Of a DNA stretch of 49,748 nt, positions 32,689-40,948 are shown one piece after another. The position numbers and the translations under genes are program-made. The stretch is taken from positions 1 through 49,748 of the forward strand of contig JBBDIM010000020.1 in assembly GCA_040880405.1 (NCBI GenBank), written 5' to 3'. The notes under the pieces are model-generated. The model was not told where the DNA came from and searched no databases. It worked only from the letters and a program-made list of their open reading frames with translations. Position 1 is the stretch's first letter, and the number at the start of each line of letters is the position of its first letter. The stretch comes from JBBDIM01 sp040880405 (lineage in GTDB: Bacteria > Planctomycetota > Planctomycetia > Pirellulales > Pirellulaceae).

Positions 32689-33264
32689 ATGCCTAAAGTT
32701 CTGGCGTTTGCGGGAAGTATTCGGACCGGGTCGTTTAACCAGATGCTCATCAAAGTGGCGGTCGAGCGCGTGCGGGCGGCTGGGCTGGAGGTGACGCTGA
32801 TCGATTTGGCCGATTATCCGCTGCCGCTGTACAACGGCGACCTAGAAGCGAAGTCGGGCCAGCCGGAGAACTCTGAGAAGCTGTACAAGCTATTCCTGGA
32901 ACATGACGCCTTGCTGCTGGCCTGCCCGGAGTACAACAGTTCGATCACGCCGCTGCTCAAGAACACGATCGACTGGGTCTCGCGGCCGCGCGAAGGGGAT
33001 GAGTACCTGGCGGCGTACCAAGGCAAAGTGATCGCCTTGACCAGCGCCTCGCCCGGCGGGCTGGGTGGGATGCGAGCGCTCGCGGAGGTCCGTTCGATCT
33101 TCGGCAACATCGGCTCATTGGTGATCCCCACGCAAGTTGCCGTGCCGAAGGCCGATAAGGCGTTCAGTGACGAGGGTGAATTGACCGACGACTCGGTTGT
33201 TAAGAAGCTGGATGGGCTGGCCGAGCAATTTGTCAAAGTTACCAAGCGAATCGCTGAAAAGTGA
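32689..33264 (+). CDS. NADPH-dependent FMN reductase family protein
   Basis: A 191-aa flavodoxin-like oxidoreductase. VLAFAGSIRTGSFNQMLIK at the N-terminus forms the FMN phosphate loop, LPLYNGDLE and LLACPEYNSSITPLLKNTIDWVSR form the isoalloxazine-binding region, and LTSASPGGLGGMRALAEV completes the fold. Relatives reduce quinones, azo dyes, chromate or FMN using NAD(P)H. The start at 32689 follows AGGAAA at suitable spacing. It is a single gene between two repeat elements. Confidence 0.9.
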   Translation: MPKVLAFAGSIRTGSFNQMLIKVAVERVRAAGLEVTLIDLADYPLPLYNGDLEAKSGQPENSEKLYKLFLEHDALLLACPEYNSSITPLLKNTIDWVSRPREGDEYLAAYQGKVIALTSASPGGLGGMRALAEVRSIFGNIGSLVIPTQVAVPKADKAFSDEGELTDDSVVKKLDGLAEQFVKVTKRIAEK

Positions 33265-33275
33265 GGGTCGATGGA

Positions 33276-33360
33276 GTGAAAAAGGGGTCAGGACTCTTTT
33301 TAGCGACCCGCTAACCACTTGTACACGCGCACCTAAAAAGAGTCCTGACCCCTTTTTCAC
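33276..33360. repeat. 85-bp palindromic element, copy 1 (GTGAAAAAGGGGTCAGG type)
   Basis: Arms at 33276-33303 and 33333-33360 are perfect 28-bp inverse copies containing GGGGTCAGGACTC, around a 29-base loop. It starts 12 bases after the FMN reductase stop. The second copy at 37647-37732 has G in place of T in GGTCAGG with the matching change in the other arm, while the loop is unrelated. The A/T runs at the ends could also make it a two-way terminator. Confidence 0.85.
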
Positions 33361-33425
33361 GGCCACCCGGGTTGCATTGGTTCCGGTCGGTACGAAATGG
33401 CGCTGTCCGGGCGGGCTTCTCAGCC

Positions 33426-34235
33426 CTACTCGTCCTCTTCCGCCGGTTCAAAGAACTCGCGGATTGCCTGGGCGACTTGTTCTGGGGCTTCCATTGGGGT
33501 CATGTGTCCGGCCCCGGGGATCTCGGCGTAGTTGGCGGCGGGGATGTTGTTGGCGATCTCGGCCATCTCTTCCGGCGGGCTGATTGCGTCGTGCTCGCCG
33601 CAGATGACCAACACCGGCAAGTCGATATCGGCCAGCCAGTTGGTCACATCCGCGCGATGGGCCATTCCTCGCAGGGCCGCGGCGACCCCTTGCGGACGTT
33701 GGCGAATTATCATCTCGCTAAGGGCTTTTACCACTTCCGGCCGCTCGGCGATTGTCTGTTCCGCGAGCAGCTTGGGGATCATTTTCTCCGGCAGGGCCTG
33801 CATCCCTTCCGCCAACACCTGCTGGGCCGTCTCATGGCGGCCTTTCTTCTGTTCGTCGCTGTCGGCCACCGCCTTGGTATCCATCAGGATCAGCCGCTCG
33901 ATATGCGAGCGATGATTCTTCCAGAACTGCCACCCAACGTAGCCACCCATCGAGAGCCCACAAAAGGTGACCGATTCCTGAATCTCCAGCCCTTCGAGCA
34001 GCCGCTCTAAATCGACCGCCATTTGAGGCATGGCAGCCTCCTCGCTGAAGCCGGTGGTTTGCCCGAAACCGCGGAGATCGGGGATGATCAGCCGGAAGTC
34101 AGGGGCGAGCAAATTCGCCAAGTCGTCCCACATGTGATGATCCAGCGGAAAGCCATGCACCAGCAGCAGCAGGGGGCCTTCGCCACGGATCTCGACGTGA
34201 AATTCGTCTTCTCCCAGAGTCACTGTTTTGAACAT
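33426..34235 (-). CDS. Alpha/beta hydrolase
   Basis: A 269-aa alpha/beta-fold hydrolase. The oxyanion region is LLLVHGFPLDHHMW, the nucleophile elbow is TFCGLSMGGYVGW with the Ser at about residue 98, the acid is in VICGEHDAISPPEEM and the catalytic His is in PGAGHMTPMEAPEQV. The protein is cytoplasmic. Its closest types by motif are small esterases and hydrolases of aliphatic esters, enol-lactones or haloalkanes, so the substrate is open. The start at 34235 is chosen because AAAGG lies upstream and the longer frame to 35045 overlaps other genes and makes no sense. Confidence 0.88.
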   Translation of the reverse strand: MFKTVTLGEDEFHVEIRGEGPLLLLVHGFPLDHHMWDDLANLLAPDFRLIIPDLRGFGQTTGFSEEAAMPQMAVDLERLLEGLEIQESVTFCGLSMGGYVGWQFWKNHRSHIERLILMDTKAVADSDEQKKGRHETAQQVLAEGMQALPEKMIPKLLAEQTIAERPEVVKALSEMIIRQRPQGVAAALRGMAHRADVTNWLADIDLPVLVICGEHDAISPPEEMAEIANNIPAANYAEIPGAGHMTPMEAPEQVAQAIREFFEPAEEDE

Positions 34236-34312
34236 GCGGGGCCTTTGCTTGAGATGAGGGGCTGAAGTGGTCGCGCGAACCGAATGTGCCATGCCATGCT
34301 GGATCGCGCATC

Positions 34313-34801
34313 CTACCATGGTAGCCGCACCAGCCACTGCCCGAGAAGTACGAGGGCCAGAAAGATCCAAAACCAAATGGCCGGTTGGATCAAATCCCAC
34401 TCTCGCAGCCCGCGCCGGATCCGATAGAGTTGGGCCCCGCGATAGGGGATTTGCAGCAGCAAAAATCCAAACAGAAACACGCCCCCTGGGTTCACTTGCC
34501 AGGAACCGATCAAGTCTCCCTGGGCCAGGCTGATAAAGCTCCGCGTCAAACCACACCCGGGGCAGTCGATCCCCCACAAGGTCCGCGCCCCACAGGTCGG
34601 AGGCAGGACGATATTCAAACCGGCGATCGCCACCTCTTCGGTTCCCTCCCGCTTCAGCACAAAGGCCGCCAACAACACCCCCAACGAAAGCACCAGCAAC
34701 ACGCGATGCAGCCAGGGGGAGGGCGGAAGCTGAACGTAGCTCGCCGGTACAAATTCGTCCGCCGGGTCCCGAGTGGGCTCGCTGGGTGCGTGAATGGACA
34801 T
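34313..34801 (-). CDS. DUF2752-family membrane protein
   Basis: A 162-aa protein with the DUF2752 signature GIDCPGCGLTRSFISLAQGDL (given here as CPGCGLTR, at about residues 80-87). Three hydrophobic segments are visible: LHRVLLVLSLGVLLAAFVL, PGGVFLFGFLLLQIPY and AIWFWIFLALVLLGQWLV. The N-terminal 30 residues are polar. DUF2752 is common in many bacteria with no agreed function. The gene is 14 bp downstream of the HEAT/TPR gene, so the two probably share a transcript. Confidence 0.85.
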   Translation of the reverse strand: MSIHAPSEPTRDPADEFVPASYVQLPPSPWLHRVLLVLSLGVLLAAFVLKREGTEEVAIAGLNIVLPPTCGARTLWGIDCPGCGLTRSFISLAQGDLIGSWQVNPGGVFLFGFLLLQIPYRGAQLYRIRRGLREWDLIQPAIWFWIFLALVLLGQWLVRLPW

Positions 34802-34815
34802 GACTGGCTTTGGGG

Positions 34816-36864
34816 CTACTCGAAATAGGTATCGGGGCCCACCGCCAACTCTTCACGGTCGAACGGACCGTTTTCCTCTTCGTGCAGATCGGCGAACTGG
34901 GTGTAAGCCTCGCGAATCTGCCGGGAATGGGGCATCTGCCGCAGGGCCTGCACCTGATACTTGACGGCATTGGCGTAATCCTTGTTCCTGGCGTAGCAGT
35001 GCGCCAGGGTGTCGAGATAAGCCCCTTCGCCCGGCCGCAGCTCAAGCGACAGAAGACTCACATCGATCGCATGATCGATATCGCCGTAGGTATTGCCAAC
35101 CAACCAAGCGTATTGGTTCATGTAGATGGCCATCTGGGTTCGTTCGCCCCCCATGACATCGCGTCCCCGCGCATTTCGCTTGAAGAACTCGATCTGCTCC
35201 TGAAACCGCTCGACGACCGGTTTATAGAATTGAATATAGCTATCGATCTTCTCCTTCACTTCCTTTTGCCAGTCGGGGTCTTGGTCCAGGGCGTACATGT
35301 GGATCAGCGAATCCGATTCCGTTTCGTCATACTCCATCGACTTGCGATAGTGCTCTTTGGCCTTCGCCAAGTCTCCTTTTTCCTGGGCCACGCGGGCCTG
35401 GAAATAAAAATATCGGGCCACGCGGCCACCGAAAATCTCGTTCGACTTCGGGTCGAGTTGCTGACCGGTTCCGTCCAGCTTCATCAGGGCTTCCGCCATC
35501 GGTTTGAAGGCTTCCACGGCGGCGGCGTCATCGCCCATGTCGTGCAGCATCTCAGCGAGTTGCGTCCCGGCCGAGACCGCGAGCATGTTGGTCATATCCA
35601 GCCCCTCGAAGGCCTGGCGGTACTCACGCTCGGCCCAGCGAAAGGTTCCCCGCTCTTGGAGCTGATAGCCGATCATGCGGTGAGAATCTTTGGAATCGGG
35701 GGCGATCTCCAAGGCTTGGTCCGCCACTTTTTGCGCCTCCTCCGGTCGACCCTGCACCAGGATCGCCTCGGCCAACAGATAGAGCAGGGTCGGGTCCTTG
35801 GCGAACCGGCCACTTATCACGGCACCGGCCTGGTCGGCACCCACTGCTTCATCTTGTCCCGGTTTGGCGTGCAGGCGGGCCAATTGTTCGACCACCGGAC
35901 CCCCGTCATGCTCTAGCAGCCAGGTGGTGAGGTCGATCAGGTCCTTATCGCTGAAGTTGACACTAATCCCGGTCAGCTCGCGCATCGCCTCGATGGCGTC
36001 CTCTTGTCGATTCAAGGCTCGCAGTTCCCGGACCTCCCAGCGGACCAGGTCCAGAATCAACTGCCAGTTGGTGGTTGAGGGTTTCCCAGAGAGGTTGGAG
36101 GCCTCTTCCTGGACGAACTCTCGCCAGGTGGGCATCGCCTTTTCCCGGTCACGCAAGCTGAGGGCGAAGGTTTGGAGCCATGTGGGGCCGGTTCGCGGGC
36201 TGCCACCAATGAACTGATCGACCGTTTCCGCGAGTTCCGCCCGATCGAGACGCTCGAAATTGAGAGCCAAGGCGATCGCCGCTTCCTTAGAGAGCACCTC
36301 GGTCGATTCGTAACGGCTAATCCGCGCAAGCGCCTTGGCGGCGTCCAGGGTGCCGAGATTCGCCAATTGCAAGATCCGGCTCCGGCGGTTGTCCAAGCCT
36401 TGATCGCCATACTTGGTGAGCAGGGCCTTCACCTCGTCGCCGAACTCCGGCAAGATCCATTCCAGGTCGATGCTCCGGATCAGGTACTGGGCCCGGCGAG
36501 CCACCTCTGGGTCATCGTCTCGCATCGCCTCGAACACCAGATCAAACGCATCGACCCCCATGCGGGAAAGTTCGGTCTGGGCTCGCTCGCGAATGGTGAA
36601 GTTGTTGTGCCCGAGGCTTTCGATCAACTGCTGCACCCGGGCGAGACGCTCTGCCGGGGTGGCGTCGTCGGCTGAGGTCGCTTCGCTAACCTCCGTGGCT
36701 ACTTTGGCTGGCGTGGTTGTGGGGGCGGACTCCTGAGCCAGCCCAACCAGCGGCAAGAGAAGCAGCGGCGACAGCAGGGTCGGGAGGAGCAACAGCCAGC
36801 GAATCGAGCCGCCCGATCTCTTCGCGGAAATCGATGCTGAACGACGACGTCGAGAGTTACGCAT
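34816..36864 (-). CDS. Large secreted protein with HEAT-like and TPR repeats
   Basis: A 682-aa protein. An N-terminal basic stretch is followed by a signal or anchor helix (WLLLLPTLLSPLLLLPLVGLA). Residues about 70-220 are HEAT-like (FTIRERAQTELSRMG, DDDPEVARRAQYLIRSID, LGTLDAAKALARISRYE). The C-terminal half has TPR-like helices (REYRQAFEGLDMTNMLAV, AKAKEHYRKSMEYDETES, YLDTLAHCYARNKDYANAVK, QALRQMPHSRQIREAY). It probably works as a scaffold for protein contacts outside the cytoplasm. No enzyme motif was seen. It is upstream of and probably cotranscribed with the DUF2752 gene. Confidence 0.85.
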   Translation of the reverse strand: MRNSRRRRSASISAKRSGGSIRWLLLLPTLLSPLLLLPLVGLAQESAPTTTPAKVATEVSEATSADDATPAERLARVQQLIESLGHNNFTIRERAQTELSRMGVDAFDLVFEAMRDDDPEVARRAQYLIRSIDLEWILPEFGDEVKALLTKYGDQGLDNRRSRILQLANLGTLDAAKALARISRYESTEVLSKEAAIALALNFERLDRAELAETVDQFIGGSPRTGPTWLQTFALSLRDREKAMPTWREFVQEEASNLSGKPSTTNWQLILDLVRWEVRELRALNRQEDAIEAMRELTGISVNFSDKDLIDLTTWLLEHDGGPVVEQLARLHAKPGQDEAVGADQAGAVISGRFAKDPTLLYLLAEAILVQGRPEEAQKVADQALEIAPDSKDSHRMIGYQLQERGTFRWAEREYRQAFEGLDMTNMLAVSAGTQLAEMLHDMGDDAAAVEAFKPMAEALMKLDGTGQQLDPKSNEIFGGRVARYFYFQARVAQEKGDLAKAKEHYRKSMEYDETESDSLIHMYALDQDPDWQKEVKEKIDSYIQFYKPVVERFQEQIEFFKRNARGRDVMGGERTQMAIYMNQYAWLVGNTYGDIDHAIDVSLLSLELRPGEGAYLDTLAHCYARNKDYANAVKYQVQALRQMPHSRQIREAYTQFADLHEEENGPFDREELAVGPDTYFE

Positions 36865-37063
36865 CCAATAAGCTCCTCGTGGGAGGGCGAAACTAACCGG
36901 GCTCGCAAATCACCGCGGAGGTCAAAGAGGCACCTACGCAGAGCGAACTCAGGTATCAGGTCAAATATGCCTACCTTCAAGATACCGCGACGGGCCCTCC
37001 GGAAACAAGGCAAACCGCGCGGTTTCCCCACTTTCGAGGTGCTGAACCAAGCACGTTTTCGAG

Positions 37064-37513
37064 CTACGCGCCCGGCCCTTCGCCACTTTCCATGTCGTCG
37101 ATATAGCGCCGCAGCCGCTCGTTTTCGTTTTGGACATCCTTGAGCCGGAGCATGTTTTGCACGCGTTTCATCAGCTCGATGCGGTTTACCGGCTTCGACA
37201 AAAAGTCGTCGGTCCCCGCCTCGACGGCTCGTTCGATGTCTCCCAGCTCGTTGAGCGCCGTGACCATTAGGATCATGATATTTCGGGTTTTGGGCTCATC
37301 TTTGAGCTTTTTACAGACCTCAAACCCGCTCAATTTGGGCATCATCACGTCCAACAGAATCAGATCGGGATGGAACTGGGCCACTTTGTCGAGGGTGTCC
37401 TGGCCGTTGACCGCCACTTCTGTCTCGCATTGGACATCCGCCAAATACGCCTCCAGCAGCTCAACATTCGATTGGTTGTCGTCCGCGATCAGAATTTTGT
37501 AGATTTCCGCCAT
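37064..37513 (-). CDS. Single-domain response regulator
   Basis: A 149-aa protein formed by one receiver domain plus a short helical tail. KILIADDNQSNVELLEAYL holds the acidic pair, DLILLDVMMPKLSGFEV has the phosphorylated Asp at about residue 54, MILMVTALNE has the Thr switch, and DFLSKPVNRIELMKRV has the Lys. The last 30 residues (LKDVQNENERLRRYIDDME) form a likely coiled coil. No output domain is present and no histidine kinase is near, so it may dock to a partner. The start at 37513 is chosen over 37582 because the earlier part is non-family sequence. Confidence 0.9.
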   Translation of the reverse strand: MAEIYKILIADDNQSNVELLEAYLADVQCETEVAVNGQDTLDKVAQFHPDLILLDVMMPKLSGFEVCKKLKDEPKTRNIMILMVTALNELGDIERAVEAGTDDFLSKPVNRIELMKRVQNMLRLKDVQNENERLRRYIDDMESGEGPGA

Positions 37514-37646
37514 TCCCGTCCAAACCCTCCGGAAGATACCACGCTCCATGCTTCGACCCGCGCCCGCGGCGCACACTTTCATCCCTAGTTATAGCAAATT
37601 GACCAGACGAAAGGCTGATCGTATACCAAAGGAATCAAGGTGGGCC

Positions 37647-37732
37647 GTGAAAAAGGGGGCAGGACTCTTTTTCGCGAAACGTCTTCAAATGGAACACGCT
37701 TGATGAAAAAGAGTCCTGCCCCCCTTTTTCAC
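37647..37732. repeat. 86-bp palindromic element, copy 2 (GTGAAAAAGGGGGCAGG type)
   Basis: Arms at 37647-37673 and 37705-37732 pair throughout, with one extra C in the right arm. The arms are nearly those of the element at 33276-33360, but the loop differs. One base in the arm is changed (GGTCAGG to GGGCAGG) and the partner arm has the compensating change. Confidence 0.85.
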
Positions 37733-37755
37733 TCGCGGAAGGTGGCGATGTCCGA

Positions 37756-38679
37756 TTAACCTCCCGGGATCGCCTTGATCTCACGCAGGAATCCCTCGGC
37801 CAACTCCGGCCAGGCGGTCACCCTTTTCTCGGTCGGGCGTAATCCGTAGCCGTGACCGCCGCTAGGGAAGATGTGCAACTCGGCCGGGCGGTTTTTCCGC
37901 TTCATCGCCAAATAGTACGCGATGCTGCCGGTGTTGCTGACGTTGTCGTCGCCGGTGTGGATTAGCAGGGTGGGTGGCGCTTGGTCATCGACACGGAACT
38001 CCGCCGCCAACTCAGTATCCTTTTCCTCGGTGTTCAGGTAGGCCGGGTAAACCAGGAGCGAGAAATTGGGACGTGGGTTTTCTTGATCGATCGCGTCGAC
38101 CGCCGAATACCCCTCTTCTTCGCGCCCCACGGAAGCGACCGCCGCGAGATGTCCCCCGGCGGAAAAGCCCATCACGCCAATCTTCTCGGGATCGAGACTC
38201 CACTTCTCCGCATTGGCCCGAACCAGCCGAACGGCCCGCTGGGCGTCGGCCAACGGCCACTGGTGGGCCGGTCCCTCTTTGGCCCGCGGAACTCGGTAAT
38301 GGAGCACAATTCCCGTGACCCCGAGGCCGTTGAGCCATTTGGCGACCTCGACCCCTTCCAGATCGTAGGCCAAAATGTGATAGCCACCTCCCGGGCAGAT
38401 GACCACCGCGGACCCATTGGCCTTCTCGGCGGGTGGTCGGTAGACCGTGATTTGCGGCTTGGTCACTTGGGTGACCCGGCGGCCGATCCGCTGGTCGGTG
38501 TTCTCGACAATCTCTTCGGCTTCGCCGGCCGCCAAACCAGGAACTTTCCCCTCGGGCCAGAGGGTGACGGTCTCCCCCTGGTTTTTCTCTTCGCCACGCG
38601 CGACAGCGGCCCCAGCAAGCGACGTCAAGAGAAGTGCCAGGACAACCAAACTTCGAACAATGGGTGATCGGTGAATCAT
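37756..38679 (-). CDS. Secreted alpha/beta hydrolase (esterase/lipase-like)
   Basis: A 307-aa hydrolase with a signal peptide (SLVVLALLLTSLAGAAVARG). The oxyanion loop is VICPGGGYHILAYDLEG, the nucleophile is in GVMGFSAGGHLAA (Ser about 173), the acid is in HTGDDNVSNT and the His is in PSGGHGYGL. This is the pattern of BD-FAE/acetyl-esterase-type enzymes that remove acetyl or feruloyl groups from polysaccharides. With the sulfatase elsewhere in the window this suits a polysaccharide-degrading lifestyle, though substrate is not shown. The start at 38679 fits the signal peptide. Confidence 0.87.
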   Translation of the reverse strand: MIHRSPIVRSLVVLALLLTSLAGAAVARGEEKNQGETVTLWPEGKVPGLAAGEAEEIVENTDQRIGRRVTQVTKPQITVYRPPAEKANGSAVVICPGGGYHILAYDLEGVEVAKWLNGLGVTGIVLHYRVPRAKEGPAHQWPLADAQRAVRLVRANAEKWSLDPEKIGVMGFSAGGHLAAVASVGREEEGYSAVDAIDQENPRPNFSLLVYPAYLNTEEKDTELAAEFRVDDQAPPTLLIHTGDDNVSNTGSIAYYLAMKRKNRPAELHIFPSGGHGYGLRPTEKRVTAWPELAEGFLREIKAIPGG

Positions 38680-38720
38680 GGTGTGGGTCTCGCTTTCGTT
38701 GCCTGAGTCCGGTGGGGGGA

Positions 38721-38951
38721 CTAACTCAATTCCGCTTCGTACAACACAATCAACATCACATCGGAAGGAGGAAACCGCAGGGCCTCGCTGCCTCCTGATT
38801 GGGGTGGAGCGGCCAACGGATTGGTTTGCGGCGCGATGTTACCGGAGATCTGAAGCACCTTGGCGCCCGACTCGGCCAGCCACTGGTTGACCTGCTCCTC
38901 CAGGGCCTCGACTTCACTCTCGACCGACTTAAAGATTTTGACCCGCTGCAT
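38721..38951 (-). CDS. Small hypothetical protein
   Basis: A 76-aa protein starting MQRVKIFKSVESEVEALEEQ. GGGAG lies nine bases before the ATG at 38951, which is preferred over the ATG at 38978. The pattern is strand, helix (EVEALEEQVNQWLAESG), strand (VLQISGNIAPQT), an insert rich in Pro/Gly/Ser, and a final strand (DVMLIVLYEAEL), suggesting a compact alpha/beta fold of about ferredoxin size. It resembles small planctomycete proteins I have seen without function. It precedes the esterase gene by 41 bp on the same strand. Confidence 0.65.
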   Translation of the reverse strand: MQRVKIFKSVESEVEALEEQVNQWLAESGAKVLQISGNIAPQTNPLAAPPQSGGSEALRFPPSDVMLIVLYEAELS

Positions 38952-39162
38952 GCTAGACAACTCCCAAGACAAGATCACTGCGGACGCCTAACCGAACGGG
39001 GGCGATTCTGTCTGTGATAACCGGCGGCAATCGAGAAAGCCACCCCTAATCGCCCATTTGCCACCCAGCAATTCTCTCGCGATTCTCACCCCGGCTCATT
39101 CCGGGTAATCTAAGCAGTGAAGAACCCTTATTTCGAGAACGGCAAGAATCGAGGCACAAGCG

Positions 39163-39708
39163 ATGAATGACAACAATTCCAACTCCGTGGCCACGTTTGG
39201 CGGTGGCTGTTTCTGGTGTACCGAAGCGGTCTTCGCGGAGCTCAAGGGGGTTCACCGAGTGACCTCCGGCTACAGCGGCGGCAAGCTCGAGAACCCAACC
39301 TACGAGGATATCTGCCGCGGCGACACCGGCCATGTCGAGGTCATTCAAATTGAGTATGACCCGGCGGAGGTGACCTTCGAAGACCTCCTGGAAGTTTTCT
39401 TCCAAACCCACGACCCAACCACCCTCAACCGACAAGGCAACGATGTCGGGACGCAGTATCGCTCCGTCATCTACTATCACGACGAACAGCAACAACAAAC
39501 AGCCGAGCGGTTCATCGAGCAGCTCACCGAGAGCAAGGCGTTTGCCAGCCCGATCGTCACCGAGCTCAGCCCCGCTCCGCACTTCTACCCGGCCGAGCAG
39601 TACCACCAAAACTACCTGCCGCAAAACCCCGGCAACCCCTACTGCATGATGGTCGTCCGGCCCAAGGTCGACAAGTTTCGCAAACAGTTCGCCAACCGGC
39701 TGAAGTAA
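39163..39708 (+). CDS. msrA: Peptide-methionine (S)-S-oxide reductase MsrA
   Basis: A 181-aa enzyme repairing methionine S-sulfoxide in proteins. The catalytic motif GGGCFWCTEAVFAEL is at residues 14-28 with the nucleophilic Cys. VTSGYSGGKLENPTYEDICRGDTGHVEVIQIEYDP (seen in parts), THDPTTLNRQGNDVGTQYRS and FYPAEQYHQNYL are standard. The length is normal and there is no fused MsrB. The cytoplasmic form is expected, as no signal peptide is seen. The next gene, an ATPase, begins only two bases after its stop. Confidence 0.95.
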   Translation: MNDNNSNSVATFGGGCFWCTEAVFAELKGVHRVTSGYSGGKLENPTYEDICRGDTGHVEVIQIEYDPAEVTFEDLLEVFFQTHDPTTLNRQGNDVGTQYRSVIYYHDEQQQQTAERFIEQLTESKAFASPIVTELSPAPHFYPAEQYHQNYLPQNPGNPYCMMVVRPKVDKFRKQFANRLK

Positions 39709-39709
39709 A

Positions 39710-40948
39710 ATGAACAGCGAACCAACACCCACTCCCGACGCAAACGCACGGAATCCACCGATGCTAATCCAGGAAATCACCCTCCAAGGAATCCTCTCCT
39801 TCGGCCCAGAAACCCCACCGCTAGAGATGCGCCCATTGAACGTGCTGATCGGGGCGAACGGCTCGGGGAAGTCGAATTTGATTGAGGCGATTGGGCTGTT
39901 AAGGAGTGCGCCCATTAAACTCTGGCAGCCCGTATTTAGCGGCGGTGGAGTCTCGGAATGGATTTGGAAGGGCTCAACACAAAAAATCGCCACGCTCAGC
40001 GCGGTTATCAGTCATATGCCGCAGCATTTGTCTTTTCTGCAGCCAAGCAACGACTTGATCCGTCACCAAATTGTATTCTCAGAGTTTCAAAATCGTTTCG
40101 CGCTGCAGCAAGAGGTAATCGAGAAACTAGGGCAGAATTCCGGTGAGCAGGCTGAGGAAGAAGTATACCGTTACATGCTTGGAAACGCCAAACTACGGAT
40201 GGATGATGGGAATATTCAATCATTGACTTTTGGTGAGCTCGCCTTTGATCAATCAATTCTGTCACAACGTGTCGATCCTTTTCAGTATCGAACCTTCGGG
40301 CGACTTGCCCACGCCTACTACAATATTGGGTTATATCGTGACTGGTCCTTCGGCCGATCCTCCGCCCTGCGGACTCCACAGCCCGCTGATATACCCGCTG
40401 ATCGGCTTGCAGAGGACTTTTCCAATCTAGGAATGTTTCTCAATCGATTGAGAAGGACCCCCTCCGTAAAGAAGGAAATCATCGGCCATCTTAAAGACTT
40501 ATATACCGGGCTAGACGACTTTGATGTGAGCGTCGTCGGGGGGACAGTCGAAGTTGTGTTGACGGAAGGGGACTTTACCATTCCCGCCCGGAGGCTTTCG
40601 GATGGAACCCTGCGTTACCTCTGCCTCTTGGCGATTCTCTGCGATCCTGACCCACCTAAACTCGTCTGTATCGAAGAGCCTGAATTGGGCCTCCATCCCG
40701 ACCTTCTGCCCAGCCTCGCCAAGTTGCTGATTGAGGCATCCGAGCGGATGCAACTGATCGTCACCACGCACTCCGACATCCTCGTCGACACCATGAGTGA
40801 GACTCCGGAATCGGTGGTCGTGTTCGAAAAGCACGATGGAAAAACGGAGATGAAGCGGCTTGAAACGGGCGAGGTCGAGCCATGGCTGGAGAAGTACCGA
40901 CTCGGGGAATTGTGGATTCGCGGCCAGATCGGGGGAACTCGTTGGTGA
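39710..40948 (+). CDS. AAA_21-type (ABC/SMC-like) ATPase, partner of a DUF4276 protein
   Basis: A 412-aa P-loop ATPase. The first 17 residues are a polar tail; an internal ATG at 39761 (MLIQEITLQG) is an equally good start. Walker A GANGSGKSN is at residues 48-56, LSDGTLRYLCLLAILC is the signature-like region, Walker B LVCIEEPELGLHP begins at about 318, and the H-loop is IVTTHSDILVD. Family members pair with TOPRIM or other nucleases in anti-phage loci (compare PARIS and Septu-like layouts). Its stop overlaps the effector's GTG start (GTGA). It lies directly behind msrA, to which it is probably unrelated. Confidence 0.87.
   Translation: MNSEPTPTPDANARNPPMLIQEITLQGILSFGPETPPLEMRPLNVLIGANGSGKSNLIEAIGLLRSAPIKLWQPVFSGGGVSEWIWKGSTQKIATLSAVISHMPQHLSFLQPSNDLIRHQIVFSEFQNRFALQQEVIEKLGQNSGEQAEEEVYRYMLGNAKLRMDDGNIQSLTFGELAFDQSILSQRVDPFQYRTFGRLAHAYYNIGLYRDWSFGRSSALRTPQPADIPADRLAEDFSNLGMFLNRLRRTPSVKKEIIGHLKDLYTGLDDFDVSVVGGTVEVVLTEGDFTIPARRLSDGTLRYLCLLAILCDPDPPKLVCIEEPELGLHPDLLPSLAKLLIEASERMQLIVTTHSDILVDTMSETPESVVVFEKHDGKTEMKRLETGEVEPWLEKYRLGELWIRGQIGGTRW

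Noticed and set aside
32442..32696. Several overlapping small ORFs on both strands
   Set aside because: They lie in the MITE-like element and are explained by its inverted repeats.
33426..35045. 539-aa minus-strand ORF reading as one long protein
   Set aside because: Only the last 269 residues match an alpha/beta hydrolase; the upstream half overlaps the DUF2752 gene and part of the TPR gene in another frame.
34810..35916. 368-aa plus-strand ORF
   Set aside because: It is antisense to the HEAT/TPR gene, whose own frame carries clear repeats; the plus-strand product has no motif.
39046..39993. 315-aa minus-strand ORF
   Set aside because: Antisense to msrA and the start of the ATPase; no motif, no ribosome binding site.
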